NCBI GenBank assembly: GCA_014529385.2
Contig: CM043963.1
Span: 64,219,469 to 64,283,468, forward strand
Source: Adiantum capillus-veneris
Taxonomy: Eukaryota; Streptophyta; Polypodiopsida; Polypodiales; Pteridaceae
Direction: 5' to 3'
DNA length: 64,000 bases
Part shown: one piece after another, positions 47,684 to 59,044 of the stretch
Position numbering within the stretch: the stretch's first letter is position 1
How the letters are laid out: each line of letters begins with the position of its first letter
The notes under the pieces: model-generated
The model's database searches: none
What the model saw: only the letters and a program-made list of their open reading frames with translations
What the model was told of the DNA's origin: nothing
Position numbers and translations under genes: made by a program

Positions 47684-49495
47684 TTACTTCCCATTTGCAA
47701 CAACCAGCTCATCTGTCTCATCCTCATTCACTACATCCACAAACACTGCTAGCTCATCATCTGTAATGTTGAACTTCTCACCAATAGCCTTCAGTAGCTG
47801 AAAGACTTCATACATTGTAGGCCGTTCCTTTGGGTTTCGTGCCACGCATGCACATGCAATCCTCAAGAACTGATTCAGCTCATTATCATAGCCTCCCCCT
47901 TTGAGTGACATGTCCAAAGCTTCCTCCACCCGGCCATGACTCGCCAGAAATGAGACCCATTCTGATAGATTTCCTTTAAACCCACCATCTGTGCATACAT
48001 CATTAGGTTTCTGCCCAGTCACAAGCTCTAGAAGAACCACACCAAAACTAAAAACATCCACCTTCACGGTCGCAACCAGCGTTCGAGTATACTCAGGAGC
48101 TACATAACCCAAATCCCCAAAATCACCATTCACAACAGTGCTAACATGAGTGTCGACAGGATTCATGAGCCGGGCAAGCCCAAAATCTGTTATTCTTGGC
48201 TCATACTCTTCGTCCAGAAGTATGCTGTTAGAGCTGATGTTGCGATGTATGATGCGAGGGTTGCAACTATGGTGCAACCAAGCGAGCCCACGTGCAGCCC
48301 CTATGCCTATCTTAAGGCGGGTGATCCAATCAAGCTTGGCATCTTCATGTGCATCATGAAGGCACTCTCTAAGAGTACCCATTACCATATGTTTGTACAC
48401 TAAAAGCTTCTCCTCCGAACCTGCACAACAGAAGCCCAAGAGGGGAACAAGGTTTCTATGTCTCACCCTCCCCAAAGTCTCCATCTCTGCTTGAAATCCC
48501 TTCTCTGACTGTGATGACCGCCGCAGCCGCTTGACCGCCAGTACGGACCCATCGGGTAAAACGCCCTTGTAAACTGTGCCTGTCCATCCTTCTCCTATTA
48601 TGTTATCTTTGCTGAAATCATTAGTAGCTGCCATGAGGTCGGAAAACTTGAGCTTTTTCACAGGCACCTCAAACAAGGATACAATCACCGACTTAGGAGC
48701 ACGGATACGCTTTGCCCACTTATGCTCATCCTTTGCGAGAGCAATTTCCATCTTGCGGCCTTGGAAGAGGAAGCACCAAACACCAGTTGCGCATAGACAG
48801 GCAACAACGGCTGCCACTGCAACTATGATACCCACAATCAAGGCTATGTTGCGCTTTGAAGAGCACGACTTGCTCACTGGGGGGCCACATAAGCCAGGGT
48901 TATCACTAAAATCAGAAGCCGAACGGTTAGCAAACCCGGATGGGATCGGTCCAGTGAGCAAATTCGATGACACATCAATGCTCGATAGTTTGGGCAAAAC
49001 GCTGATTCCACCAGGCAGCTCACCCGAAAGCTTGTTATGCTTCAGGCTTAGAGATTGAAGATACTGGCAATCCTCCAGAGTGAAAGGTATGCTTCCTGAG
49101 AAGCTATTCTGAGAAAGATCAAGGGAAGTAACATAAGGAACCTGCTTGCAGAGATCGTTGGGTATGGACCCCGTGAAGCCATTCTGTGACAAGTCGAGGT
49201 TCTGAAGCGCTCTACATTGAGTCAGCCCAGAGGGGAAGGCCCCCTCAAGCCCTGCATTTTGAAGCTTTATTGCCAAGACCTTGTTCTCCCCGGTATTCCA
49301 GCAAGAGACGCCAATGAAGTTGCAGACAGACCCTGCCGACGAATTGCCAAATATCCAATTGGACAGATGATTGGTGGGATCTTTCACAGACTTCTTGAAT
49401 TCTTGCAAGCATGGAGAATCATCCTCTGCGAGAGTTTGTCTAAGGACAGAAAGCACAAGAATGCAGAGAAAAGGGCCAGCAGAGCCGCAACCCAT
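47684..49495 (-). CDS. LRR receptor-like (pseudo)kinase, BIR1/BIR2 type
   Basis: An intact, intronless frame of 603 residues. Residues 1-23 form a signal peptide. A Cys-capped N-terminal region (about 24-70) and five LRRs (about 71-190; LDLSQNGFTGSIP) precede a NPGLCG cap. A membrane helix spans about 217-244 and the kinase domain about 294-572. The ATP loop GEGWTG (301-306), Lys322 in VLAVK and DFG (437-439) are kept. The catalytic loop reads HRNISSNS, so the HRD Asp is Asn419 and the usual Lys and Asn of that loop are Ser421 and Ser424. Catalysis is therefore doubtful, as is known for BIR2; HRN is also typical of BIR1-type proteins. BIR proteins bind BAK1/SERK co-receptors at the plasma membrane and restrain immune and death signalling. 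The C-terminal DELVVA recalls BIR1. Length is normal (BIR1 is about 620). Confidence 0.92.
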   Translation of the reverse strand: MGCGSAGPFLCILVLSVLRQTLAEDDSPCLQEFKKSVKDPTNHLSNWIFGNSSAGSVCNFIGVSCWNTGENKVLAIKLQNAGLEGAFPSGLTQCRALQNLDLSQNGFTGSIPNDLCKQVPYVTSLDLSQNSFSGSIPFTLEDCQYLQSLSLKHNKLSGELPGGISVLPKLSSIDVSSNLLTGPIPSGFANRSASDFSDNPGLCGPPVSKSCSSKRNIALIVGIIVAVAAVVACLCATGVWCFLFQGRKMEIALAKDEHKWAKRIRAPKSVIVSLFEVPVKKLKFSDLMAATNDFSKDNIIGEGWTGTVYKGVLPDGSVLAVKRLRRSSQSEKGFQAEMETLGRVRHRNLVPLLGFCCAGSEEKLLVYKHMVMGTLRECLHDAHEDAKLDWITRLKIGIGAARGLAWLHHSCNPRIIHRNISSNSILLDEEYEPRITDFGLARLMNPVDTHVSTVVNGDFGDLGYVAPEYTRTLVATVKVDVFSFGVVLLELVTGQKPNDVCTDGGFKGNLSEWVSFLASHGRVEEALDMSLKGGGYDNELNQFLRIACACVARNPKERPTMYEVFQLLKAIGEKFNITDDELAVFVDVVNEDETDELVVANGK

Positions 49496-50431
49496 CGCGT
49501 TTTCTCACAATTCCAACACAGATGCGCAGATCAGCGCAAGTAAGGCCCTTCCAATGAAGCAGAGCCGCGCTCTTCTTCTAAGGGATTTGTGAAAGAGCTG
49601 TGTGGATCGACTAGGAAGGAGGAAGAGGTACAGAAAGGAGGTGAAAAAGTACCTCAGACACCCTCCGCCATCGCCAGGGCTGGAAGCTCTACAGGGAAAG
49701 AACCTTAAAAGGAGGAGGGCAAGCCAACAACGAGTCAAACTCTGCAGACCTTTCCTCAAGGACCTCAACTTTCAAGGCCATTTGGCTTGGTATATTTTAT
49801 TGCATTCAAACTTTATCGTTATTTTCACCTTCTTGTAACTTGGAATTTTGGTGCCCACCTTCAAGAGTTAGTGCTACCCACAGTTTCATTATGGAATTTT
49901 AGTGTCACGCCGCACACCCCCAAGCATGGCTTGGGAAAATGATTTTATGGAGTTGGCTTCAGGGCGGGTTTAGATGAGGCGGCAGTAGATTTGCTTGCGC
50001 TCTGCTCATTCACAAGAGACGGTGGAAAATACACATTCAAACGCTGGCAATGTAAGCTGCAACCAATGGCCCATAAATGGATGGTAAGATACCCTGCTCT
50101 AGAGGTGATGTGCCATGCGCACACCCTGCACCACACATTTTGCATTGCACACAAGCCCAGTAGTGTTGTTCTTTCGGGGGGGGGGGGGGGGGGGGGGGAA
50201 CTAAGAGGTGGGTTCGGAAGCTCTTATGCTCTTTTTCGCCCAATGAGTTGAGCCATTGTGGACAAGCACTCTTTGTCGCCACCTCGTCTTAACCTAGCCT
50301 TAGATCCTTGCCACCCTTTATAAGAAGGTGAAAACCATATTTGAGAAGGAAAACTTAAAATTTGCTTAATAATATCATGCATTTCACAACAACTGAGTTC
50401 GACGAACATTTTACACGTCCCTCGCCGTTTA
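49496..50431 (-). promoter_or_regulatory. Upstream region of the BIR-like gene
   Basis: Some 930 bp between the BIR-like ATG and the retroelement. A minus-strand AATAAAATATA near 49790-49803 is the best TATA candidate, implying a 5' UTR of about 270 nt. A run of 23 G lies at 50176-50198. No other gene. Confidence 0.4.
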
Positions 50432-53269
50432 TTACAGGCTAAAATGTGAGTTTCTCTTTAAAACATACGCTTGGGTTTTTGTTTTTCCAGCATTTCTTAC
50501 GTGATTCTTACCATAAGCTTCTAGCTTAGCTGCTTCCAAGTCTGGAGAAGGATAGTTTTTCCATTTGTTTTTCATATTTTGGCCTGCTTTAAGTCCTGCT
50601 TAGTAAGCTTCCAAGGCGGCATTATTAGGCTCAAAAATTTTATCAACCAGAATTGATCCTCCAGATTTCACGGTTGTTTCCTTGATTTCTCTTTCAGTTT
50701 CTTCCAACTTTTCCTGGAATAGCTTTTTTGCTTTCTCCTCGATTTCAATCCGTTGTTTTTGTTTTCTTATCTCATACCTTTTGCTTCTGCTTCTTTTGAT
50801 TGTTTGAGAGGAAACTTTCGTATTTTCCGAATCATCAGAGGAGTTGTGTTTCTTTTTCTTGGCATGAGCTCTAGTGATTACCTTGATTGGAACAATCGGT
50901 TCACTCTCTGACGAGCTACTAGGTATCACTTGGACTACGTTTATGAGTGTTTTACCCGTGTTTAAAGTTTTAGGACAATCTTTTGAAGAGTGTCCTCCCT
51001 TTTTGCAACATTGTTTGCAATAGGCTTCAATTGGTTTGAGGTTTTTGTCAGGCTCTGGACATTCATTTTTCCAATGATCATCTGCACCACAGTTGTGACA
51101 ATTTCCTGTTCTTGGCTTAATCATGGGTCGTACCATAGGAGGTATGACACCTTGATTAGCTACATAATACATTGGTGCAAGCTCTGATGGAGCATAAGTC
51201 ACAGTTTCTTCCATGGGTGGTGGATGTGAATTATATCATTCTCCTTCTACCATTACTGTAGATGGACTAGGCTCCGCATAGGGTGTAACAGGCACTAATG
51301 CTTGTTCATCTATGACTCCTTCTGAGTGCATGTACTTTACAGGCACTACATTATGTCCTGGATAAGGAGGTTGTTGACCCAACACAGGTTGAGGTCTTTC
51401 CATACCCATAAGTGGTCTTTGAGCTTGGGCCATATTAGGCTGATACCTGTACACGGGTTGTCCTTGTGGTCTCAAGGGCACATACTGAACATTCCCATCA
51501 TACTTTGGTCTAAAGTAGCACTCGTGGGTCTCATGGTTGATCCATTTACACTCACTTGCACACCATTTTTGTGGCTTCATTGGTTGTCTCTGTTGAGGTA
51601 TCCCTTGTCCTGGTCCCCTCATAGGTGCTTTTTGCATGTTGTTCATCATGTCGTTCATCTTTTTAAGCATGTCTTCTATGGCTAAAAGTGGTGCTACAGC
51701 AGCCGTTCCCACTTGTGCTGGTTTTGTGGATATTGTTTTCTAACTTTGATTATCCTTAGGGACATCTTCTTCGTTGAAAATTTCGCAATTGTCTCATAAG
51801 TCAATAGCATCTGACACACACGCTTCTAGGGTTGTATGCTTCTTGCTATAGAGTATAGAATGAAGTTCTTTGTTTAGCATTCCCTCTAGAAACAATGATA
51901 CCAATCGTTCTTCTACAGGTATCTCTAGCTCTAGGCATCTGGCAATGTATTGCTTCATTCGAGTTGCACAATCCCTAACAGACTCACCATGTTTCTGTTT
52001 AAAGCTGTAGATTTGAGCTACCGTATTATGTTTGATCCACGTTTTGGAACAAGCAGCTACAAATCCTTGAGCTAAAGTGTTCAAGTCCATGATTGAACTT
52101 GGTGGAATGTTTTGGAACCATGTCAATTCTTTTCCTTCTAATGTCATTCCAAACCCCTCGAATTGAGTATGGAAATCGAATATACGCTCTGCTCTTAGCA
52201 CTTGCTTAAAGCTTGCTAAGTGGTCGTATGGATCCCCTAATCCACTATATTTTTTGATCCATTTCTGAAAATCAGCTGGTCTGACACGTCTGTTTGGTTC
52301 AACTCCCGGTCTCCTGGTAGTTGGTCATGTTCCTAGTCCTTCAAACCAGTCTGTTGGAAATAGTGACTCATGTAGCCCTGGACTGGCCTTAGTGTCACCC
52401 AGTTTTCTACGTGATAAGGTGGTTTCTGGTTTCTTCACATTACTCTCAGATGATCTCTCACGATGTTCATCTCTTGGAATTGTTTCTATTCCTTGTCCCA
52501 ATATCCAATCCCTTATGGAATACCCTTGGTATTTGGTTTGTTCTAACTCCTCAAGAGTCATCATAACAAAGTTGTTGTTATAACAATCCCTAAACAGGTA
52601 GGTTGGTAGGTCTGCAGATCCCTTATCTTTGATCTTGAAGATATAGATGATCTTCATGGCCATTAGTTGTCCTGGCTTGGCATGCGAAGTCCATATGAGA
52701 TCTTTTATATTTCTATCCTCCCAGCAGTAGACTCCGATCCTAGGATTATCCGTACTAAGCCGTTTCAAAGGCTTCAGATCTACTTGATCGTATTCCTCAA
52801 ACTCTAAAGTTGGTTGTCCTTCTTTTGCTGACATACATGGGATTATGGTGTTTACTTCTAACCCCCATTTATCTACCACATCAAGGTCTTCAACTTGTAC
52901 ATATTGAGTTCCGTTTCTGTCCATGTATATTTTTCCTTGTTTGTTTGCCCTAATCTCTTCTTCGAACTCAATACCATGATCATCAATGCAAATAGCATAC
53001 TCCTCGTTAGGGTCCAAGTAAACCTAGACTCCATGGCGGTTAGTCTTGTAAAAAGATAGTATATGCTTATAGCGCATTGTCGTTCCGATTTTCGAGCGAG
53101 TCGAGTAAGAAGACATATCAGATGTTGAATCTGAAAAAGTGTCTAAGGCTTCTTCAAGAATTGTGTGCAAGGAATTGCCTTGATTCACGCTTTCTTCGGT
53201 GGATACTCTATTGGAGGTTTCTCCGAGTATACCCTGAGTTCCTAGTACACGACCAGATCTAAGGTTCAT
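50432..53269 (-). pseudogene. Gag-like polyprotein of LTR element, six nonsense codons
   Basis: From ATG 53269 (MNLRSGR) to TAA 50432 one frame of 946 codons holds with no frameshift. It is broken only by TAG 53024, TGA 52325, TGA 51794, TAG 51740, TGA 51236 and TAA 50600. The N-terminal part (53017-52325) is acidic and unrecognised. About 52300-51800 is a retrotransposon-gag domain (PADFQKWIKKYSGLGDPYD; KELTWFQNIPPSS; IPVEERLVSLFLEGMLN). Then come a Cys/His motif WCASECKWINHETHEC, a Pro/Gln-rich linker, two zinc knuckles (CHNCGADDHWKNEC and CKQCCKKGGHSSKDC) and a basic, coiled C-terminus. Gag packages element RNA. No pol follows; the frame ends some 900 bp before the BIR-like gene, so the element is truncated or non-autonomous. 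Confidence 0.8.
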
Positions 53270-55222
53270 AAAGACTTATGAAGCCCTGGTTAGAGTACTT
53301 ACCTTTGGATTGACTTGCCGTCAATTTCCACTTGATTCGATTGCAACTTTCTGTCAAGCCACTGATTCCTCGTATGCAACCTGACTCCTGTACAAATTTG
53401 ATCAAGTTAGATATTCTTCTATAAAGACAGTAGAGATTTTTGCTAACTCTTGTGATTGGTCTTTGTGTATCACTTCAAATCGAGCTATGTGAGTCAAAAT
53501 TTTGACTTTCAGATTCGACTTTAGCAAAAATCAAAGGTTTTAATTTGCAACCTGGAAACTGAGTGAGCATGTACCAATTTTGATCCGATTGAACCCAATA
53601 TTGCCCAGTGGCTTTATATTATGTTGATCTAACACTGTACAAGTTCAAAAGTCAAAATTGATGTCTCTGGATAATAGTAGTAAATAATCGTAATTATTTA
53701 CTTTTGCTAGATTTTTGCACTTTTTGGATTGGTTTGGCAAGTATACAACTTGTTAAAGTCCCTGGACAAGTTTCAACAAGTTTGGACAAAATATGATCAA
53801 GTTTATCAACTGTTTTGTGTCCGCAGACTCTGATTTCAAGAATCTGGCTTAAGTCTCACTTTTGTGGTCCAAATTTCATCAAAATGGATTTGTATGGTCT
53901 ACTTGATATGCTTGACCTTGTGGTATTTCCAAATTTGCAAAATTTCCAAGTTTTGAAGCAGATATAAATAATCACGATTATTTACTCTAGCTAAATTTTT
54001 GTAACTTTTTGCCCCAACTTTGACACAGATTGTTAAGTACCTTAAGTTAAGGTCCCTAGCCAAGTTTCAAGAAGTTTGGACAATTTTTGGTCAAATGGTC
54101 ATCAATTTTCTGTCCGCAGACTAACTTTGCAAATTTGATCACAATTTTCAATCCATTGATCCAAATCTTATCAATTTTGGTTTGTGGGCTAATTACAACA
54201 TGGTCAAACTAGTGGTATGCTGACTTGGTCAAAAAAGTTGAAAAATGGCTCAGATGTAAATAATCACGATTATTTACTACTGACAACTTTTTGCATCTTT
54301 TTGGTCAACTGAGCATGTACACATGTTTATCACATCAATATAAGCCTATGGATCAATTTTCATCAAGTTTGGACAAATTTTTCCCAGATTTACACTCAAG
54401 ATTTAAAAAGTCAGTACAAACTTTAGTTTTTACCCAAGTTTTGGCCAGTTTAGTGATCCAAATCTTTTGGGCCTTCACAAAAGTTGTTTGTACACATACA
54501 ATGAGTCAATGGTATGAACCTTGGTCAATTTAGAGCAGAAAGCTAATAATCACGATTATTAACTTCAGACTTGAAATGAACGCTTTTTTGCAATTTTTTC
54601 AAAGACAGTCTTTACATGAGCTATTTTAAGCCTATGAAGCAAGTCAAAACTTAATTTGGCCTAAAATGTCCAAAAAAAGTAAATAATCTGAGTTTTGACC
54701 AACTCTTGAAATTTTTACCTCAAAGTGTGTTTGAGCTTACCAACAGGTTCAGACAACTTTTAAGCTTACTCTCTAGTCGGATTGAGTAGTTTCGAGTCTT
54801 TCGGGCTATTTCTGACCATAGACCTAAAATTCTGCAACTTCAAAGAACACTCACACTTGGTTCTTTCAGAGAGAGCAATGTTCTGAAATCCACCTCGGAT
54901 TCTACTTACCTTACTCCTAAATTCTCATGCAAGGGGGTTGTGGAAAGTGTCCACAAACACTCGTTTTCTTGTCTTTTATGTTCTTCAGAGTCTTGATCTT
55001 AAGACTTGTCTCGTCTATTAACATTCTCCAAATCCTACAATCCTACAATCCTTAAGGCACTCGACAAGTACGATTGCTTCCAAGCTACCTCTACATAGCA
55101 AAAGACGATAAACCTTAAGCTATGCGGTTTCTAAAAGAAAGTTTTAAACTCTAGGCGAACCTAAAGGGAGTTAAAGGATAACTTCACAAGACGCTCATGT
55201 TTTTCTCTAATTTAGGTCTCTT
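53270..55222 (-). other. Long 5' leader of the minus-strand LTR element
   Basis: Nearly 2 kb without a coding frame between PBS and gag start. It is composed largely of diverged tandem units (separate entry) and is AT-rich. Confidence 0.6.
53680..54690. repeat. ~288-bp leader repeats each with a palindrome
   Basis: The palindromic word AATAATCACGATTATT, with near-identical flanks, recurs at about 53680, 53965, 54256 and 54544 (spacings 285, 291 and 288 bp). A half copy lies at about 54680. Intervening sequence is diverged but colinear (CAAGTTTGGACAA, TGTCCGCAGACT and TTTTGCA words). A related AATCGCGATTATTAAC lies in the adjacent LTR at about 55580. Confidence 0.85.
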
Positions 55223-55243
55223 CGATCCCCGACAGTGGCCCCA
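55223..55243 (-). promoter_or_regulatory. Primer binding site, tRNA-Asp type
   Basis: The minus strand starts TGGGGCC and ends CGGGGATCG. It agrees with about 17 of 21 positions expected for a plant tRNA-Asp PBS and lies two bases inside an LTR edge (TGTGGGATGC at 55246). Confidence 0.7.
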
Positions 55244-55245
55244 AA

Positions 55246-55720
55246 TGTGGGATGCATGTCTAACCTCACCATCCTATCTTATTGCAGTATTAGCGAGAAC
55301 CACGATTAATTTATCAAACCATGGGAGGAAGCTGACTCGGCTAGTGCATAGAGGCTACAAGAGGGTGTCAATCTCTGGAAAAACAACTAACAACTTGCAT
55401 CTCACTCAAGTTACACTCAAGTGACTGAAATCACCAAAAGCCAATCACTCATCGGCAAACAAATCACATCCGTTACAACATCAAATGACATTCAAACGTA
55501 ACGAAACTTCTAGGACAAGTTTATAAGACCTAAGCACACATGCCTATGGTCTCAAACCCCACTTTAGGTCAAGTTCAAAAATCGCGATTATTAACAGCAG
55601 TGGATTTTTGACCTAGTCGTTTTTGACCCAAGGTGCATCTAAATGCTTAGCAATGATGCCCCAATACCCCGCCTATGCTTAGTTTTTTATTTGAACTTGT
55701 AAATTCCTAGTTATGATGAA
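55246..55720 (-). repeat. LTR adjoining the tRNA-Asp-type PBS
   Basis: The inner edge is clear (the minus strand ends GCATCCCACA). A minus-strand TATAAAC lies at about 55519-55525. The outer edge is not fixed; it is bounded by the second PBS at 55725. It contains the leader-type word AATCGCGATTATTAAC. Confidence 0.5.
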
Positions 55721-55724
55721 ATTA

Positions 55725-55745
55725 GGCCACGGGTCAGCGACGCCA
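55725..55745 (-). promoter_or_regulatory. Second PBS-like site
   Basis: The minus strand reads TGGCGTCGCTGACCCGTGG, a diverged TGGCGCC-type PBS. It lies 15 bases inside the LTR at 55761-56167. Confidence 0.5.
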
Positions 55746-55760
55746 AAAGCTACGAATTAC

Positions 55761-56167
55761 TGTGGACTGCTTACGTCAATGCATAGAGCTCTTACCTGCT
55801 GTTGCAATGCAACAAACACGACTGCAATGTGACAACCGGGGAGGGAGTAGGAAGCGTGCGAAGGAGAGGAGTGAGCGTTGTTAGCTCACGCTGTGAATTT
55901 CATTATCCAAAAACTTATAAAAGCCTTACAAAACTTGGCTTTTATACCTTAGCCAAGGTTTTTGGGTGGTCAAAACTAATAATCTGGAGTTCTACCAAAG
56001 CTGGGTAATGACAGATTGATACAATCTAGAAGCTTGTAGCCCCGGCTCACTAATTACAGAGGTTATCTGAGAAAATAGGAGTTACAATATTCTCGATTTA
56101 TCAAAATAATAAGTGTTTTACAAAGAGAACTCCGAAAAATGGTATCTGTGTTACCTTGCTGCTAACA
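55761..56167 (-). repeat. 5' LTR of a minus-strand element
   Basis: On the minus strand it starts TGTTAGCAGC and ends GCAGTCCACA, 407 bp with TGT/ACA ends. The TATA box (minus TATAAAAG) is at 55939-55946. It shares GGCTAAGGTATAAAAG and TTTTTGGATAATGAAA with the 3' LTR at 35984-36432. Confidence 0.7.
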
Positions 56168-58200
56168 TCAAACAACGATCGGACGGCCCAGATTGCACCC
56201 TCCTCGCAACACCTAATGTGGGTCATTGATCCCACCTCCCTACGGAGGTGTCAATTAGTGATGAGGGGCCGCTATGACGAACACACACACATGACCTCTC
56301 TCTCTCTATCTATCTCTATCTATTCTGCCTCTAAAATTGGGGGCTATCCACTTTTTCCATTGCACCACTTGCTTAAATGGTGTAGTTGCTAGCATCTTCA
56401 ACCTTACTTTCTTCCCTTCCTGTAAGCTAGCTGCATATCTATTGTTGTGATCCCTCTTTTTTGCATTTTTGGTCTTTTCAAAAATAGTTTTGAAGACATG
56501 TTTATCTCAAGGGTTTGCTAAGAATTTCTTGTACTTTGACTTCGATCATTTTTGGATTGCCCAAAGGGCAAAGGCTATAGAGATGCCTTCTCTTTTTGCT
56601 GACTAAAATAGAAAAAAAAACTAGAGTTGTATTTTCAAGCATTTTTTTATAAGCCAAAAATGTTGATTGGTTGAAATAAGAAAGTAGGCACTCATTTAAA
56701 TGTAAATCTAATGATGGACTTGTCTTGAGTTTTATTATTGTTTTCTTTTCACCAGAAAAGGGCGTAAAGTTTTATTTTCATCACTCATCACTAGGAGTGT
56801 GGTTTTATTGGCTCTAGCTCTACGAGCAACATTAATGAGTCATGCATAGTGCAATGATAACTATAATCTCACATGAGCCCCACAATGCTTGCTATCCCCT
56901 GCACATTCTACTCTCGTGAACCTCTCGTGAACATCACAAATGCAACCGACCCATTGTGCAGGCCTTGATCTACACTAACCTATGCATGTCATGCCAACCT
57001 CTAGTTGCCTGTGTTTTTGCTCTGCAGGAAAATCACAGTCTCCAATATATGTTGAATGCCCTGCACCATCAACCTGCCCTCAAGCCTCATGCTCTTGGAT
57101 GGTAACTGTAGCATACATGAGCTACCTTAGCTTGCCTGCACTACTTTGGAGATTGTATGTATGATTTGACCCTCTTGTCAGGCTTCCCCCTTATTTTGAA
57201 CCTGCTTCGGTCTCTAATAGGGGCATGACGTTTGGCCACCAGATCTCCTTGATCCGACTTATATGCTACTGACCATTGGAGCACAGTGCTTTTGGTTATT
57301 TTCTTCTTGTCTATGATGATGCATATGCCGAGTACATTTGTGGACCTGCAATGCAGACAAGACTAGTCAACAGCTTACCAATAAAATAGGATGAGCATCG
57401 AAGTGATGGCATATTGCCTTCGGCCAAGGGAAGAGGTAGGCACAGGTGTATCTCTTGTATAAGGAGTTTTAGATCTCTATTTCTCTTGCTCACATGACCA
57501 ATCTACAGGTAGGGCTACATCCTTGACATGCACAAAGCTTCTCAAGCGATGACGAATGGAGCATAAGGGGATGTTCAAAAAAAGGGGGGGGGGGGATCAT
57601 GCAAGAGAATCTGTATTGAACGTAAGGGGTTTGCATTAAAGTGACGCAAATTAGCACATCTTGAACTTCATGCAGACACTTGTGCCTCTTCAACATTCAT
57701 TATTGTCTCCTCTTCTGCAGCCTATTACAGATGCAGTCAAGGTTATGTCGCTTCACTCAAGACTGTTTTGAACACTTTGAAGGACGTGGTTTTGCAGAGG
57801 GGCTAAGCTTGTATTTAATATTTGCAACACTTCAAGGAGAGTTCATTGCTTTCGTGCCAGTAGTGTTCCTTGTAAGTCTAGAACCATCCATGGCGTTGTC
57901 CTTACATTTCCTATCTTGATAAGTGCTTCTGATTATGTGAATGTAATTTATTCTTTCTGCAACTGCTGCTTGATGACATCTAATCTCAACAGAGGAGCCC
58001 TTCTCCAGAAATGCGTCTCCTACAAGGGATGTTTTTGCACGACGATAAGCTGATGATGAAACACACGATTATTGATGTGTGTTGATGCACGATGGCAAGC
58101 TGCTCACGTTGTCAATGAGTCTGCTAAAGTCTTCATTCTTGCTTGTTGGAAATTGTTGATCATACTTGCTAAATCACGACACTGCTGAACTATTGATCCT
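56168..58200. other. No gene recognised
   Basis: Scattered short frames only. There is a small (CTAT)-rich patch at about 56297-56325 and a G-run after A5 at about 57580-57597. No family resemblance in the plus-strand frame at 57680-57919. Confidence 0.45.
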
Positions 58201-58207
58201 TGCTCGC

Positions 58208-58317
<110 letters not shown>

Positions 58318-58505
58318 ATTTTTGTATTGATGGGGAGAATCATTGGGTAGGCCAACAAGAAAGGACTTCAGAGAGAGGTGGACGAGCAACAGAGGATTCG
58401 GACAAGCGAGAGGAGAAGGGAGTCCATGCTTGGCAGCTTGTGCAGGGTAGGGGCAGGCCAGTAGCTTTCAGTGAGCAGGTTGTATTGATCACACTTTACC
58501 AAGGG

Positions 58506-58506
<1 letters not shown>

Positions 58507-58588
<82 letters not shown>
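58507..58588 (+). repeat. (CT)~40 microsatellite
   Basis: Pure CT run. It is complementary to the AG run about 190 bp to its left. Confidence 0.97.
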
Positions 58589-58589
<1 letters not shown>

Positions 58590-58928
58590 CCAGAGCGAGG
58601 CCGGGTTCTTTGATGGTTTGGTGGAGTATGTCACATCAGGGCTAGTTGTTGCCATGGCGTTGTGCAAAAATTGTGTGGTTCTAACAGGGTGCAAGATGCT
58701 TGGGGCTATGAAGCCTACCCACTCAGCTACTGGTACGATCATGGTGATTTTGTTGTTGATGTTAGAAGGAATGTCATTCATGAAAGTGCCCAAAGGGAGA
58801 TTGCTTTGTGGTTCCTCGAGGAAATAACCGAGTGATGCAACAACTTGCACAGGTGGATTTATCACGGAAGCCAAATTCTAATTCCCATATCAGCCTATCA
58901 ATTAGTGCTTACACTGCTTATCACTATT

Positions 58929-59035
<107 letters not shown>

Positions 59036-59044
59036 GCCGATTAT

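Noticed and set aside
48146-49058. Plus-strand frames across the receptor kinase
   Set aside because: Shadows of the intact minus-strand gene.
50176-50198. Run of 23 G as a functional quadruplex
   Set aside because: A single homopolymer, often a sequencing length artefact; no supporting context.
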